Source of the DNA: Lobosporangium transversale
Taxonomy: Eukaryota; Mortierellomycota; Mortierellomycetes; Mortierellales; Mortierellaceae
DNA length: 64,000 nt
Assembly: GCF_002105155.1 (NCBI RefSeq)
Contig: NW_019029004.1
Location: 62,001 to 126,000, forward strand
Direction of reading: 5' to 3'
Below, one piece after another: positions 48,036 through 62,962 of this stretch (within the stretch, counting starts at the first letter, position 1; each line of letters begins with the position of its first letter). Made by a program: the position numbers and the translations under genes. Below the pieces are notes generated by a model. It was given only the letters and a program-made list of their open reading frames with translations. It was not told where the DNA came from and searched no databases.

Positions 48036-48610
48036 TAAAGATGGAAAAGGAAGTGGAATTAGGATTGTACAAGCGAAATAGTTCCATTAAAGAAGTTGAT
48101 TAAAATAATCTTCACAATTATTGTAACAACCATATTGAAGTTATCAAAGAACGGTACTTGCTCTACCTAAGAAATGAAAGTGAAGAAAGCACCTGTAATT
48201 CTCGGCCTAGGAAGCCGTAGCTCCGTAACTTAAACAAACTGTGAGGGGACCCAGTTGTTTAGGCAAATTATCTAGTTCTCAATATTAGGAGCCAAGAGGG
48301 AGGTGCACCGTTTCATATCCGAAATGACACTAGACTCCTGTCATCCGTCTTTCAGTGGCTAACGTTGTGGCATTTCCATCTCCGAAAGCTCCTGAGAATG
48401 TTCAGACGCGACACGCACTTTCGCACAAATCAAATAAGGCAAAAACAAAGCCACAGGCAGATTCAATACAGTTTTGCTTCGGAGATTCGAGGTTGCACAA
48501 GCATAGCGCAAGACTAAGTCCTTTTTCTCTTTTACACGAAATTACACATTCCACCACTTTCTTCCCTTTGTAACTCATTTCACTTGAATTCCTCCTCCCT
48601 TGCTTCCTTC
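48036..48610. other. Intergenic upstream of ferrochelatase
   Basis: No gene is supported. The last ~60 bases are CT-rich and form the probable leader of the ferrochelatase gene. Confidence 0.5.
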
Positions 48611-50415
<1,805 letters not shown>

Positions 50416-50672
50416 AATTGAATATAAAATATAAAGTCTGTGGTGCAATATCAAATAGATATTAAAAAAAAAAAAAAAAAAACAAATGAAGTTTGTTTCC
50501 GCTGTGTTTGCGCTGATCGCGCGACTTACCAAAAATAGCAATAGAGTTTTCAATAGAGAAAAAAAAAAAAAAAAAGCTCCATCAGCTTGGTTTTGTAGCA
50601 TCTTGACATCAACACAACTCGATCCGCACAACTCAACATACTACGACATTATTTAAAAAAAAGCATACCATC

Positions 50673-52432
50673 ATGCTTAGTGCCTCATCCAAGGCCCTAC
50701 GGGTCACTGGAGTTGTCTTCGCTGTAATTCTCACTCTTCTTCTGCTCAGAGTTACCTTTCGTCAGTCATCATTCGAGCGTCGTCGGTCAAGACTTCGGTA
50801 AAAGAAACAGATATACATATTTAAAAGGACAGGAAATTGCATTGAAGGAAAGACTTGACCATATATCAAAGGTTATTAATTCCACTCCCCTCTTTTCCTA
50901 TTACGCTTATAATGTTATGACGCTCTCTATAAACACACAGCATTGAAGAGCCTGTCGTTGTCATATTGGTTCATCCTTCACCATCCATCAACAAGGCTAC
51001 CAATTTTGAACTGAAGAGAGCTATTGCTAGGACATGGGCCAAAGATGTAGAAGATTTCGGTGCAGCAGTCTTTTTTGTTGGGGAACATGATGGTGAAACT
51101 GTGATGCGCCGACCTAGTGAGTTCCAGGGAAGAGCACAGTCTCTGTCTTCCAGGTTTGGTCCTGGTTCCTTGATGGCAAAAGAGGGTGCCGAAGCAGGAG
51201 CAGGAGCAGGGACAGGCGGAGGAGGGAATGGATACTCAAAACAGGAACCAATGCGAAAGATGCTCATCCCTTCTGTGTTGGAAAATGGACAAGCAGACAA
51301 CCCTTCTGGCTTTTTAAAGGTAAGCATTTGTTGATTTTTTTTTTCTTTGGACAATTTACAATAATTAACATTGCTATTTATTGAGGATGTTTGAGAACTC
51401 TAGATTTAACTCTACCTCTTACTTCTAAAAAAAAAATTTACTTTAATTTAGGCCTATCATTTCTTGTACAACAACACCAATTGGCATGCTGGCCCCATCT
51501 TCCAAACCTATCCATTCATCCTAACGACTGATACAACTCATTATATCCATGTTGAAAATTTGGTCTCCACTTTGCTGTCTTCTCGTCCACGTCGACTCTT
51601 GACCATGAAAGACGACACTGCTTTCACAGGAGCTCTTTCGGAAGCATCAGAATGTAGTGCAGAAAATTTTGGCGATAAAGCCTCACCAACGTCGTCACAA
51701 CCTTCTACTGATGAAAAGAACAGTCCTTTGGATCACTCTCATTGGACTTTATCCAGAACTCATGTGGTATCAAAACAGCTGATTGCCATATTGGGACCAC
51801 ATCTGCGTCAATGTATAAAAGCTGCTGCGTCCTCCACCTCATCAGCATCAACATACTCTCAGGCCGGAGAAGATTTTCAACGCTGTGTCCGAGAATGGGC
51901 ATCTAATCCTTTGTTTTGGAAAGACGGTTATTGTGGTCGCTTTTCAGCTTTGCGTTATCAAGCACCTGCCCCTGATTCGACATTAAGATCTTGGGGAGCT
52001 TCTCCTTATTCTGTATCCTATGCGAGCAGGAAGGAACGCAGAAGCACCCCTCAGGAATTTGAAGAATTCTACCAGATGAAGCAACAAGAACACACATTGG
52101 TCAAGAGAGAGTCTCAACAAGACGGCGGTAGTAGCAGCAGCAGCAGTGACATCGATAGTGATCGTATGGCTGAGTCAGAAGTTGAGAGTACAAGGAGTGA
52201 AAAGAAACCAGACGGTCCTAAACTTCAGCCCAGAGGTGATAGTTTTGAGGGGAACCCACGACGATTACTTCAAGAGTTAACATCTTCCCCTTCTGGATTA
52301 CAAGCGCATTGGATAGTAGCATCAGGATTAACACAACCAGAAGATTTTAAGCTTGTTTATCAAAGTCTTGCAGATCGTGAAGAGGAGGAGGAAGAGAAAG
52401 AGGAAGAGATTTTGGAAGATATTGAATATTAG
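50673..52432 (+). CDS. GT31 (beta-1,3-galactosyltransferase)-like type II membrane protein
   Basis: Exons 50673-50797, 50941-51319 and 51452-52432 join in frame to 494 aa. Residues ~12-27 form one membrane segment (VTGVVFAVILTLLLLRV) followed by basic residues, a type II topology typical of Golgi enzymes. The lumenal part begins VVVILVHPSPSINKAT...ELKRAIARTWAKD, resembling the GT31 opening motif (R-x-A-I-R-x-T-W). FILTTDTTHYIHVENL resembles the region around the DxD metal motif, but the DDD is reduced to a TDTT. The second half (from ~300) is acidic and low complexity, ending in a run of Glu. Either a diverged enzyme or a catalytically inactive relative. Family assignment is tentative. Confidence 0.5.
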
Positions 52433-52708
52433 GATTAGAAAGAATCGATTTGGACATTATTTAATAACATAAAGCATAAACATTAGTACTATTTTTACAA
52501 CTATCTTTTTTTTTTTTTTTTTTTTTTTTCGATACCAGATAAGGACCTAAATCATTATTTCTCTCTTTCAAGTAACTTATCAACGACCCATAGAGCTGTA
52601 CTCGGCTCAAACCTATGATTTGATCAACTGAGGGAAAACATGACACAAAAGTAAAGTAAGCAAGCAAGCAAGCACAACTCTCTCAAAAGCGGATTTTATT
52701 ACTCCTAT

Positions 52709-54370
52709 TCACTCATTTTTGTTTTGTAATTCTTTTTGCTCTGGAGTTATTTCAACCGAGCCCCGCTTCTGTCTCTGTCGTTGGCCTGTAAACGATATGT
52801 TCTTCAATTCTTCTTCATGGGTTGGCTGTGCCTGCGAGGTGGTTGTTGCCGTGGCAGCTTGGTCAGCAGCAGCCCTCATTCTCAGTAACTGAGCTGCCTC
52901 CAACATGTCCCGTTTGGCTTGCTCCATCTTTTGTAACATCTCTTGTCGTTCCTCATGTAACGATACAATTTCAGCAGCCATCAATTGAACCATCCTATGA
53001 GCCTCTGTCTCCGTCATGTTCAGATTTTTGCCTGCATATCGTTCCGTCATCGCCTTGGCTGCCAGCCGTGCTTTTCTAGTCAGATTAGGATCTGATAGTG
53101 AAGACGACAATAATGGAGTAGTTTCACTATTGGTTGTATCCACATCCTCACTAGTATCTTGGGCAGCAGTTTCAGCATCACCATCATCATCATGTGTGGA
53201 GCTGAAGCTAGATGCAGAGTCAGACATGTTGATGCGACTAGTGGAAGCTGGCTGAGCAGGGATTGGCACTGTCAATACCTCAGCGATCATATCAGGGTCC
53301 TGCCCAATCAATGAAGGTAAATCCAGAATATGTCGAGCCTCTTTTGATACTATACATGGGCCGTTGTTGAAGTCTTGTGGAGGAAATGAAGGAGTCGTGA
53401 TGGTATTCATGGCAGAAGAGTCCAGAAGTGGCGAAGTCACTGCGGGTGTTGATGTTTGTTGAGGGGGCGATTTGATGGCTATGGTTTGTCCTTCTCTTAT
53501 TGGCCTTGTACCACTATGATTTTGATGATTGTTTTTTCCTGTACATGTACCTTGATCGCTCATTTTCTTGATTTGAAGCCCCGAGTCAAAGACAGCTGTA
53601 AACATGTCGCCTGACGGAGCTGGGCTAGCACTAGTGCTTTTTGCTCTAATGGATCGTCGTACTGACCCTTTGTCGCCATTGCCATTGCCATTGCCATTAG
53701 CACTATCATTACTACTTTCTGTTGCTTTGGACTCTTTGCTTTTACTAAGGGACGCACATTCAATCAGTTCCGTGTAGAGTCGTCTAGAAAGGGGAGAAGG
53801 GGAAGCAGGTCTGGAGGAAATGGGCAATGATGATTCGAAAGTAGAACGAGAGCCTGTTGGAGGTGATAATGATGAAGGGGAACTTGCGGTGGAGTCGATC
53901 TCAAATCGTCTCCAACTGTCTTCCGAGTTTCTGAAAGCGAGACGGCTAGGACTTTCATTTCTGTTTTTTCTTTCTCCGTTGTTGTCGCTTTTGTCTATAT
54001 ACTCTATCCTATGATCAAGTCTATCTTGCTGCTGCTGTTGTGCCCGTAGCTGTTGCTGCTGTTGCTGCTGTTGCTGCTGTTGCTGTTGTTGCTGTTGCTG
54101 TTTTGGATCGAGATGCGACCATTCCACCGTTGAAGATGTATCTTTGTGCTTTCTACTGGGGTCTTTAGAATCACTAGGAAATGCTGGATGATAGGCAAGT
54201 ACACTGGCAAATCGTTGAGGAGAAGGAGATGAGGATCGAGAGCGCAGATATGGCGAACGGCGGATTGATGAGGATGAAGGAGGAGACCCGGGTGAAGGCA
54301 AATGTGGGGAGATGGATCGAGGCAATTGAGAGAGGTTTGTTCTCACGTTGGAAAAGAGTGTTGGTTGCAT
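52709..54370 (-). CDS. Disordered protein with polyQ tract and C-terminal coiled coil
   Basis: One exon, 553 aa, starting at the ATG at 54370. The N-terminal half is rich in S, P and R (RSISPHLPSPGSPPSSSS). A glutamine tract at about residues 90-115 is encoded by mixed CAA/CAG codons (about 54026-54105). Further S/T-rich stretches follow. Residues ~455-505 form a probable coiled coil (MVQLMAAEIVSLHEERQEML). I recognise no family. This composition is common among fungal transcription or signalling adaptors, but nothing here proves such a role. Neighbour to the right is a cell-surface protein on the same strand. Confidence 0.6.
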   Translation of the reverse strand: MQPTLFSNVRTNLSQLPRSISPHLPSPGSPPSSSSIRRSPYLRSRSSSPSPQRFASVLAYHPAFPSDSKDPSRKHKDTSSTVEWSHLDPKQQQQQQQQQQQQQQQQQLRAQQQQQDRLDHRIEYIDKSDNNGERKNRNESPSRLAFRNSEDSWRRFEIDSTASSPSSLSPPTGSRSTFESSLPISSRPASPSPLSRRLYTELIECASLSKSKESKATESSNDSANGNGNGNGDKGSVRRSIRAKSTSASPAPSGDMFTAVFDSGLQIKKMSDQGTCTGKNNHQNHSGTRPIREGQTIAIKSPPQQTSTPAVTSPLLDSSAMNTITTPSFPPQDFNNGPCIVSKEARHILDLPSLIGQDPDMIAEVLTVPIPAQPASTSRINMSDSASSFSSTHDDDGDAETAAQDTSEDVDTTNSETTPLLSSSLSDPNLTRKARLAAKAMTERYAGKNLNMTETEAHRMVQLMAAEIVSLHEERQEMLQKMEQAKRDMLEAAQLLRMRAAADQAATATTTSQAQPTHEEELKNISFTGQRQRQKRGSVEITPEQKELQNKNE

Positions 54371-54548
54371 ATTCTATGAGAGAAATGAAATGTGTGTGTG
54401 TAGGCAGAAGTAAAGAAACTGTTTGGTTGTAGAAGAAAGAGATTTTTTTTTTTTTTGTGTTGCATTTTTTTTCTTTTTTAAACTCTAGACTAGGGTTGTA
54501 TTTTAAAAATATATATGTATGATAAATGTGATAAACTGGGCACGTGCT

Positions 54549-55424
54549 TTAAAGTCCCATGAATGTTGCCATTGAAATCATCAACCACAATATCCTTAAA
54601 CCCTGAAGTTGCTTATCGAGGCTGTGGAAACTATTGCTATTGGCACTTGACGGTGATGTTGAATCAATTCCTGTCCCTTGAGGGTTTTGTGATCCAGAGG
54701 TTGTTGTTGGTAGACTTGATGACGCGGGGAGTGTAGGACCGAACGGATTTCCACGAGTTGTGGCCTTGGCTCCAGCAGAGCATTTACCATCAGCTGTACA
54801 CATGCTATTTGCTGGACAACATGTCGTTTGATTTGGACACACGACAGGATGTGTAGATGGACAAGCGCAATCAACACCTTATATATTTAAAAAGAAATCG
54901 TAAAAATGTCAATGCTCATGTAACTTTGATGTACTTTGTGCTTAGCAAAGCTCTCGTACATTCTCTTACCGTTTGCAGCACATCCATACAAGCAGCAGTT
55001 ATTTCCACAACGGACTTCATTCTCCATTGGACATCCGCAATGCCCTTCTGACGTACACTTGCCGTACTTTAAGGAAGAAGAGAAAAAAAAAAAAAAAAAA
55101 AAAGGAAGAAAGAGAGAGATAAGGAAATAATATCAAGTAACCTTTAAGTGAGAAATGATAATAATGATAGTTTGACAATGTATACTCACTGGACAACAGT
55201 ACTTTTCCCCACAAGTGAATGGAAATAGGGAGTCGCAACATCCTCCTACTCCTGCGGTGATGGAGCAGAGAGTACCACCAGGACAGCACTTGCCATTGCT
55301 GTGAAGAATTTTTTTTTTTTTTTTTGAGAAGCACAAACTTTGTCAGTTGAAGGTTGAAGGTTGATTGGGCGGTAAAACAGTTCAAGGTTTCAACTGGTCC
55401 TGCTGAAATTAATGCAATTTAGGC

Positions 55425-55471
<47 letters not shown>

Positions 55472-55812
55472 AGGGGGAAGGGAGGAAAGAACTGTACGAA
55501 CCTGCAACAACCGAATCCAGGTGGACAATTGCAGTCTGCTCGCTTATCAAGGGTAGAGGAACTATTAGCAAATATTGGAGCGAGAGATCGGACAGCAGAT
55601 AGAGAAGGTTGATAGGATGATCCTTGTCCCAAAGTTGTAAAGGCATTGTAGCCAGAGTCCAGAAATATTTTGCCAGCAGCAGCAGCAGCAGCAGTGTTGG
55701 GTGATACTATTCTCAATGCCTCGGAAGTCGTCTCTGGTGATGCTATCCCTGTGACGAGGAATGTGCTGCTACAAGCGATTATGATCAATGCTCTTATAGA
55801 TGCTGCCAGCAT
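54549..55812 (-). CDS. Secreted GPI-anchored cysteine-rich protein
   Basis: About four exons: 55812-55502, ~55300-55195, ~55070-54970 and ~54885-54549. The N-terminus MLAASIRALIIIACSSTFLV is a clear signal peptide. The mature part has repeated cysteine-pair modules (CNCPPGFGCC, GKCCPGGTLC, TCGEKYCCP, RCGNNCCLYGC, CACPSTHPVVC, TTCCPANSMC), loosely like granulin or other CC-knot modules. A serine/threonine/proline-rich stalk follows. The C-terminus ends in a hydrophobic segment (ILWLMISMATFMGL) after small residues, a GPI-attachment signal. It is likely displayed on the cell wall. Each module starts near an exon edge, suggesting growth by exon duplication. Intron 1 contains a pure CT/GA microsatellite. 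Confidence 0.75.
55426..55469. repeat. (GA)22 microsatellite
   Basis: Uninterrupted GA dinucleotide repeat within the first intron of the GPI-anchored Cys-rich gene. On the sense strand it is a CT tract near the 5' end of the intron. Confidence 0.95.
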
Positions 55813-56419
55813 GTCGAAAAATGTCCTGCTGGGGAAAGGGTTGATAAAAATAAAAAAAAAATGGAGTTGGGTGACTGTTGTTAATTCGGGCGGGTTGGAT
55901 CTTTGGCTGCAGGAGGGAAAGAGTGAGTATGTGAACAAGAGAATAGAGTAGCGAGAGAGACAGAGAGAGAGAGAGAGTGGAAGTTGGAAAAAGGGAATAT
56001 GTCAAAAGAAAAGAAAAAAGAGGGGATCATCATGACAACCAGTTTGAATAGAGCTTTATGTGGACAGTGATCGCTAAAACATTGCTCACAATGAAATGAG
56101 AAAATCACCGACGAACTAAACTTTTGTGTGGCATGCATAGTGGGAACCTTGAAGGAGGGACAGGGGCGGATGAAACGTACATTAAAATCGTCGGGAAAAG
56201 TTTCATTGTTCAATAAGGCTAATAATAAGGTATAAATACGTTGGTAACACCAGGTCCTCTTGACACGATTCTCAGGATCGAGGGTGTGAACAATGTAGAT
56301 GACAGGTTGTGAGCTCATATCAGTGTTAATCATATATATAGATATATACATATATACATGTATATATATAACATCATCTCATCAATCTTAAAGGTTATGT
56401 GTATTAAAAATAAATAACT
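55813..56419. other. Intergenic upstream of the GPI-protein gene
   Basis: CT-rich leader on the - strand and a TATATA-rich stretch at 56327-56370. A - strand frame of 156 codons exists here, but it has no conserved features, runs through the CT-rich leader and is not called. Confidence 0.45.
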
Positions 56420-57682
56420 CTACTTCAATGGGAAGCGGTCAATAGTCTCCTGGATGGCTCGCTCTCTCCATTCAAACCATGCGACAGCTTGTAATAGGCT
56501 GTCACTAAGATCATCTCTCTTCTCCACTTGATCGTACCAGTTCCTGATGTTAGAATCACACCAAACATGAAATCGACTGGGGCTTGACATTATCGATCCC
56601 TTATTACCGCTGCTACTGCCTCTGCTGCCATAATCATCCCTGTCTTTATCCTGCCCCTTGTTATGGATCCAACCATCGACAATTGCCTTCGACTGGCCTT
56701 TTTTAGTATGATAAGTTACTCTATCTTTAGCAGAACCTCCTGAAAGAATCTTTGTTCTCCAGTCTTCACCCTCGCTCCGTGATAATCCATCATTGGGTTT
56801 TTTTGCATTGGATGCTGCACCGATCCCCCACCATTTTGCTACTGTTCTGGGTGATATAGATTCTATTGAGATTTCTTTTCGATTGCCCATGTTGGATATC
56901 ATCACTTCTTCTTTCCGTTGATCATTAGCTGCCAATGTAATGGAAGTAGAAGCAAGCCTTTTATGGTCTTGGATCCATGCTACCAACCAAGCATGAATCA
57001 TACCCTCTACCACACCACACTTGAAGGTTGCGTCCAGAATAGCGTGCATGCCAGCAGTCCTAAATCGTTGCCGTTCCACCAGCACCACTTGAACAGAATC
57101 ACTACACATGATCTTGCGCATAATTTTATCTAATCGTAAAGCAACCGCTCGATGATCAAATGGTACAGATGACGCTTTTATCTTTGGGCTCTTTTTTGAG
57201 ACCTTCTTGAGATTAGCTGCTGACTTGCTCTCGGTGAGGCTGTCTGATAAGTTAGAGTCATCCAAAGATGGCTCTGTCATTAAAGATGCACCACAGGGTC
57301 CTGGTGGCAGATCCCTAGTCTCTATCTCTCTTTGTGGGTTATCCTCCAATGTCGAAAGCAAATCTTCAACAGACCACCGCAAGATTTCACCTTCTTTTGA
57401 GAGCTCCACCCACGCGAGGTTTCGAATGCCTATGTCAATGGAAACGACAGATTGAGGTAGGATCCGATGTTTGATCTGCTCTAGGAAGCACCTCTGTGGG
57501 ATGGACTCAAAATTATCCTGCTGTGGTCTTTTTAAGTCAAGCTCTACTTCACCATGAACTGATGATCGTTGAGACTGGCGCTCGATCTGATGTGCGATCG
57601 AGCTCAAGTAGCTGGTCAACCGATTTACAAGGACTGGCTTTGTTCCAGAGAGCTGCTGGCCTGTGGTGGTAAGCAAAGCCAT
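56420..57682 (-). CDS. CCE1: Mitochondrial Holliday-junction resolvase Cce1/Ydc2 with SAP domain
   Basis: The frame is open from 57727 but its first ATG is at 57682, giving 420 aa. A SAP DNA-binding motif begins just before that Met (LKTKDLMALLTTTGQQLSGT), so an upstream exon or a frame error near the start is likely. The nuclease core has an RNase H fold: VVSIDIGIRNLAWVEL (first Asp), VVLVERQRFRT (Glu) and RDDLSDSLLQAVAWFEW (C-terminal Asp pair). This is the arrangement of Cce1/Ydc2, which cuts four-way junctions in mitochondrial DNA and aids its segregation. A basic, disordered insertion (SKKSPKIKASSVPFD) and a second one around residue 320 lengthen it relative to yeast. Confidence 0.85.
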   Translation of the reverse strand: MALLTTTGQQLSGTKPVLVNRLTSYLSSIAHQIERQSQRSSVHGEVELDLKRPQQDNFESIPQRCFLEQIKHRILPQSVVSIDIGIRNLAWVELSKEGEILRWSVEDLLSTLEDNPQREIETRDLPPGPCGASLMTEPSLDDSNLSDSLTESKSAANLKKVSKKSPKIKASSVPFDHRAVALRLDKIMRKIMCSDSVQVVLVERQRFRTAGMHAILDATFKCGVVEGMIHAWLVAWIQDHKRLASTSITLAANDQRKEEVMISNMGNRKEISIESISPRTVAKWWGIGAASNAKKPNDGLSRSEGEDWRTKILSGGSAKDRVTYHTKKGQSKAIVDGWIHNKGQDKDRDDYGSRGSSSGNKGSIMSSPSRFHVWCDSNIRNWYDQVEKRDDLSDSLLQAVAWFEWRERAIQETIDRFPLK

Positions 57683-57819
57683 CAGATCTTTGGTTTTAAG
57701 TCTACGAGCAGAGTAGGAAGCAAACAATTAAAAAGAGAAAGATCATTATAAACATGACACAAGGCGTTGTAAAGTTTGAGGGTGGGCATTAAGACGATCT
57801 GCTCTCATGCTTTGGTTTC

Positions 57820-58038
57820 TTACTTTCTAAGCGACCGTTCCAATTCTGCACAACGTGGATCTTTGTCAGGTTGCACAGACAGTACTGTAGCGATGAGATC
57901 TGTTTTGTGGTGCTGTTGGTGATGCCACGCAGACTGCAGATGGAAGGCACCAGCAGCGACATGAGTCCATTGCCTGGAAGAAATTAGACTGAGCATGGAC
58001 AATGGACGCCATGAAAAAGCAAATCTCTGCAACTGCAT
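57820..58038 (-). CDS. Small putative protein, possible mitochondrial import signal
   Basis: A 72-aa frame from the ATG at 58038. Its first ~20 residues (MQLQRFAFSWRPLSMLSLIS) are basic and amphipathic as in mitochondrial presequences. The rest contains a histidine cluster (AWHHQQHHKTD) and ends AELERSLRK. No family recognised. It lies between the Cce1-like and DDX41 genes on the same strand with space for its own promoter. It could also be noncoding. Confidence 0.3.
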   Translation of the reverse strand: MQLQRFAFSWRPLSMLSLISSRQWTHVAAGAFHLQSAWHHQQHHKTDLIATVLSVQPDKDPRCAELERSLRK

Positions 58039-58153
58039 GAAGGGTAGGAAGGAATGAGAGCAATAACACAACCTATTCACCTCTTTTTTTATTTTTTTTA
58101 TTTTTTTTATAATATTATTATCGGTAAATAGCTATCAGAGTAATGCTGAATGA

Positions 58154-60539
<2,386 letters not shown>

Positions 60540-60825
60540 AGTGACAATATTATAATAGAATACAAAATGGGTAAGGGTAGAAGGGTTCAAAAAACAATGT
60601 GAAGAAGCAGAGCTTGGACATGAATGCACAAACATCCATCTTGTGGAGAAGTCTAAAGTGGCTTAGTCATGATAATTGAATGGAGTGAATCCATTCGTCC
60701 GAATGCCCTTGGTGCTGTATCAATGACAGGACTTCTTTGCTTCTTTGCTTCCTTCCTTCCTCCCTCTTTCTCTTCTTTTTTTTTTATTCTTGTGTTCTTT
60801 TTCATTAAATACCTTTCTCATCACA

Positions 60826-61440
60826 ATGCTCCTTATCAAAAATGTGCTTTTCACTTTATCTGCCCTGACTCTCTTTTCAACGTCCCGCTTCAGTCATTAT
60901 GAAGGTGGTGCTGCTTTAGTCATGGCTGCACTCACGCCTCAGGAACGTATAGAAGTCGAGGCTAAAAACCCTGAAAACCCAAACTACTGTCCTGCCTGTC
61001 TCCAAAAAGCCATGAGCAATCATTTCCCACATGCCTGTCCCAAGGGTATTGAGCCTATGAATGCACATAGTCGTCCCGAAGGTCCTACTGCTCAAGAGCA
61101 ACGTTGCGTCTGTGTGGCGTTCAGAGATCTGTACTGGATGAAGCTTGATTGTCAACGGGAATGTGCGTTTGTGAATGATCCAGAAGCCATGACTCACTTC
61201 CTTCCATCGGACCAGATCCCAGGTTGCGACCAGTGGATTGATTTCGAAACAGGGGAAGAAAAGGATGTTGAAGGATTTGATAAAAGAGACCCTGCTCATG
61301 TTCCTGAAAAGTTTGAAGCTGTTGCTGCAGATGAAACGCCCGACGCACAGGCCAACACAGAGGAAGAGAAAGGAAAAGGAAATGAAGCTAATAATCAGGG
61401 AAACACACCAGTCGTTGAGCGAACAAAAGAAGAATTGTAG
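60826..61440 (+). CDS. Secreted small cysteine-containing protein
   Basis: Single exon, 204 aa. The N-terminus MLLIKNVLFTLSALTLFSTS is a plausible signal peptide. The mature part has eight cysteines in the first ~120 residues (NYCPACLQKAM, HACPKGIEP, QRCVCVAFRDLYW, DCQRECAF, IPGCDQW), then an acidic, Glu/Asn-rich tail (EEEKGKGNEANNQ). I recognise no family. Start chosen at 60826 because the frame upstream is a T-rich leader. A later Met (MAALTPQE, about residue 32) is the alternative, which would remove the signal peptide. A candidate apoplastic effector or wall protein. Confidence 0.65.
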   Translation: MLLIKNVLFTLSALTLFSTSRFSHYEGGAALVMAALTPQERIEVEAKNPENPNYCPACLQKAMSNHFPHACPKGIEPMNAHSRPEGPTAQEQRCVCVAFRDLYWMKLDCQRECAFVNDPEAMTHFLPSDQIPGCDQWIDFETGEEKDVEGFDKRDPAHVPEKFEAVAADETPDAQANTEEEKGKGNEANNQGNTPVVERTKEEL

Positions 61441-61809
61441 ATCATTGTTTTTAAAAAAAGATAAAATTGCAGATCATGTTAAATAAACGATAGATTTTTT
61501 TATTTTTATTTTAATGCAGCTGTTGGAATGTGCCTTCCCTCCCCCGCGAATTGCGGGGGATCTTCAGCGGACAAGAGCGGAGATCAACTTCCCCGCGAAG
61601 TGGAGCTTTGAACAGAGGGATGCACCCCAAGAAGAATCCATCAAAAAGACGAAAATGAGAATATATATAAAGGAGGATGAGCATCAAGTCGATTCAGGTC
61701 CATCTGTTTTCTCATTGCAAACTCATTCCACACACACACACACACACACCAACTCTCCAACAGTAAGAACAAAAAAAAAAAAAAAACTTTGTAATTTGTA
61801 TAACCAACC
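61441..61809. other. Intergenic with CA microsatellite
   Basis: Holds a (CA)n repeat at about 61731-61750, an A run at 61770-61787, and a GC-rich inverted motif (CCCCCGCGAATTGCGGGGG near 61541-61559). No gene is supported. Confidence 0.5.
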
Positions 61810-62526
61810 ATGCCTATCCCATTGGACCCATTTTCATTCCGTCAGGTAAAGCAATTAAACACTTTTTGATTTTTGTCTTTTTTGTACTCTGTACTTTTTT
61901 CAAGTATGCCTCTGGGCTGAACATCTCTCTGTTTTTCCTCCTTGTCGCTCTAGGCTAGAGCCGACGAACTCGATATATTTATTGACATCTTGGAGCGAGC
62001 AGCTCAATGGATGGAGGCCAATTGTCTCAACCAATGGATCCCTGGATCCTTTGTTGCTCCTAAAACTCGTGCTCATATCAAGCATACTATCTCTCTTGGT
62101 AATGCCTACTTCATCATCAAGACTGAGTCCGATCCACTTAACGCTGACACTTCAGATGGGACAGTCCCTGAGAGTGCAGCCGAAAAAGAAACTATTATCG
62201 GCACATTTACTTTGAATTATACAGATCCGTTTGATGAGATGCTCTGGAAGGACATTGTAGATGATTGGTCAGATGCTGTTTATATTCATCGTCTTGTGGT
62301 CGAACGAGAGTACAAGGGCTATGGTTTGGGCCCAAGAGCCTTAATGTTTGCAGAACAAGAAGGTCTGAAGCGAGGCAAACATTATCTTCGGTTGGATTGT
62401 ATGGCGGATAACAAGCTTCTAAAGAAATATTACCGCGAAAAAGCAATGTTCAAAGAGTTTGAAGATTATCCAGGAGAGAGACTCTTTGGCCGATTTGAGA
62501 GACCTATCACTGCAGTATCACCTTAA
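61810..62526 (+). CDS. GNAT-family N-acetyltransferase
   Basis: Exons 61810-61845 and 61954-62526 join in frame to 202 aa. The first exon gives only MPIPLDPFSFRQ. The GNAT core appears as IIGTFTLNYTDP (motif D/C region), VYIHRLVVEREYKGYGLGPR (motif A with the acetyl-CoA-binding loop) and KHYLRLDCMADNKLLKKYY (motif B). GNAT proteins move an acetyl group from acetyl-CoA to an amine. The substrate cannot be told from sequence. The intron is 108 bases. Confidence 0.8.
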
Positions 62527-62929
62527 ACCGTTACGTTCGGACTAGATCGCCCTTGTAGATCCTGGAGTATTAAAATATGATCACCATTTCCATTGTAAAC
62601 CTCTCTCTTTCTTCTTTATTTATCATGTTCTTGTTAATTATCCTTCAAATCTACCAACTTTAATAAATAAGTTAGCATTGACCATTAACCAAAAAAAATA
62701 AAAAATAAAAAATAAGTAAATAAATAAAAAGTCAGCTCATTCGGATAATGTTACAAGGACAATGGCAATAAGACGAAAAGACATTTCACGTAATGTAATG
62801 TCCTATGTGGCCCAATAAACAGTTCATTTATCAGTGGTTGCTTTGCTCATGTCTTTCTTCGGCCGATTTTGGTTTTTATTGCAGAATATTATGGCTATCA
62901 TGCAACAAAAGCAGATAATTCTCTGCTTA

Positions 62930-62962
<33 letters not shown>

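Noticed and set aside
55426..55469. GA repeat as a CRISPR-like or regulatory array
   Set aside because: It is a simple dinucleotide microsatellite inside an intron.
55881..56351. 156-aa - strand frame upstream of the GPI-protein gene
   Set aside because: Crosses a CT-rich leader and a TATATA stretch; no conserved features.
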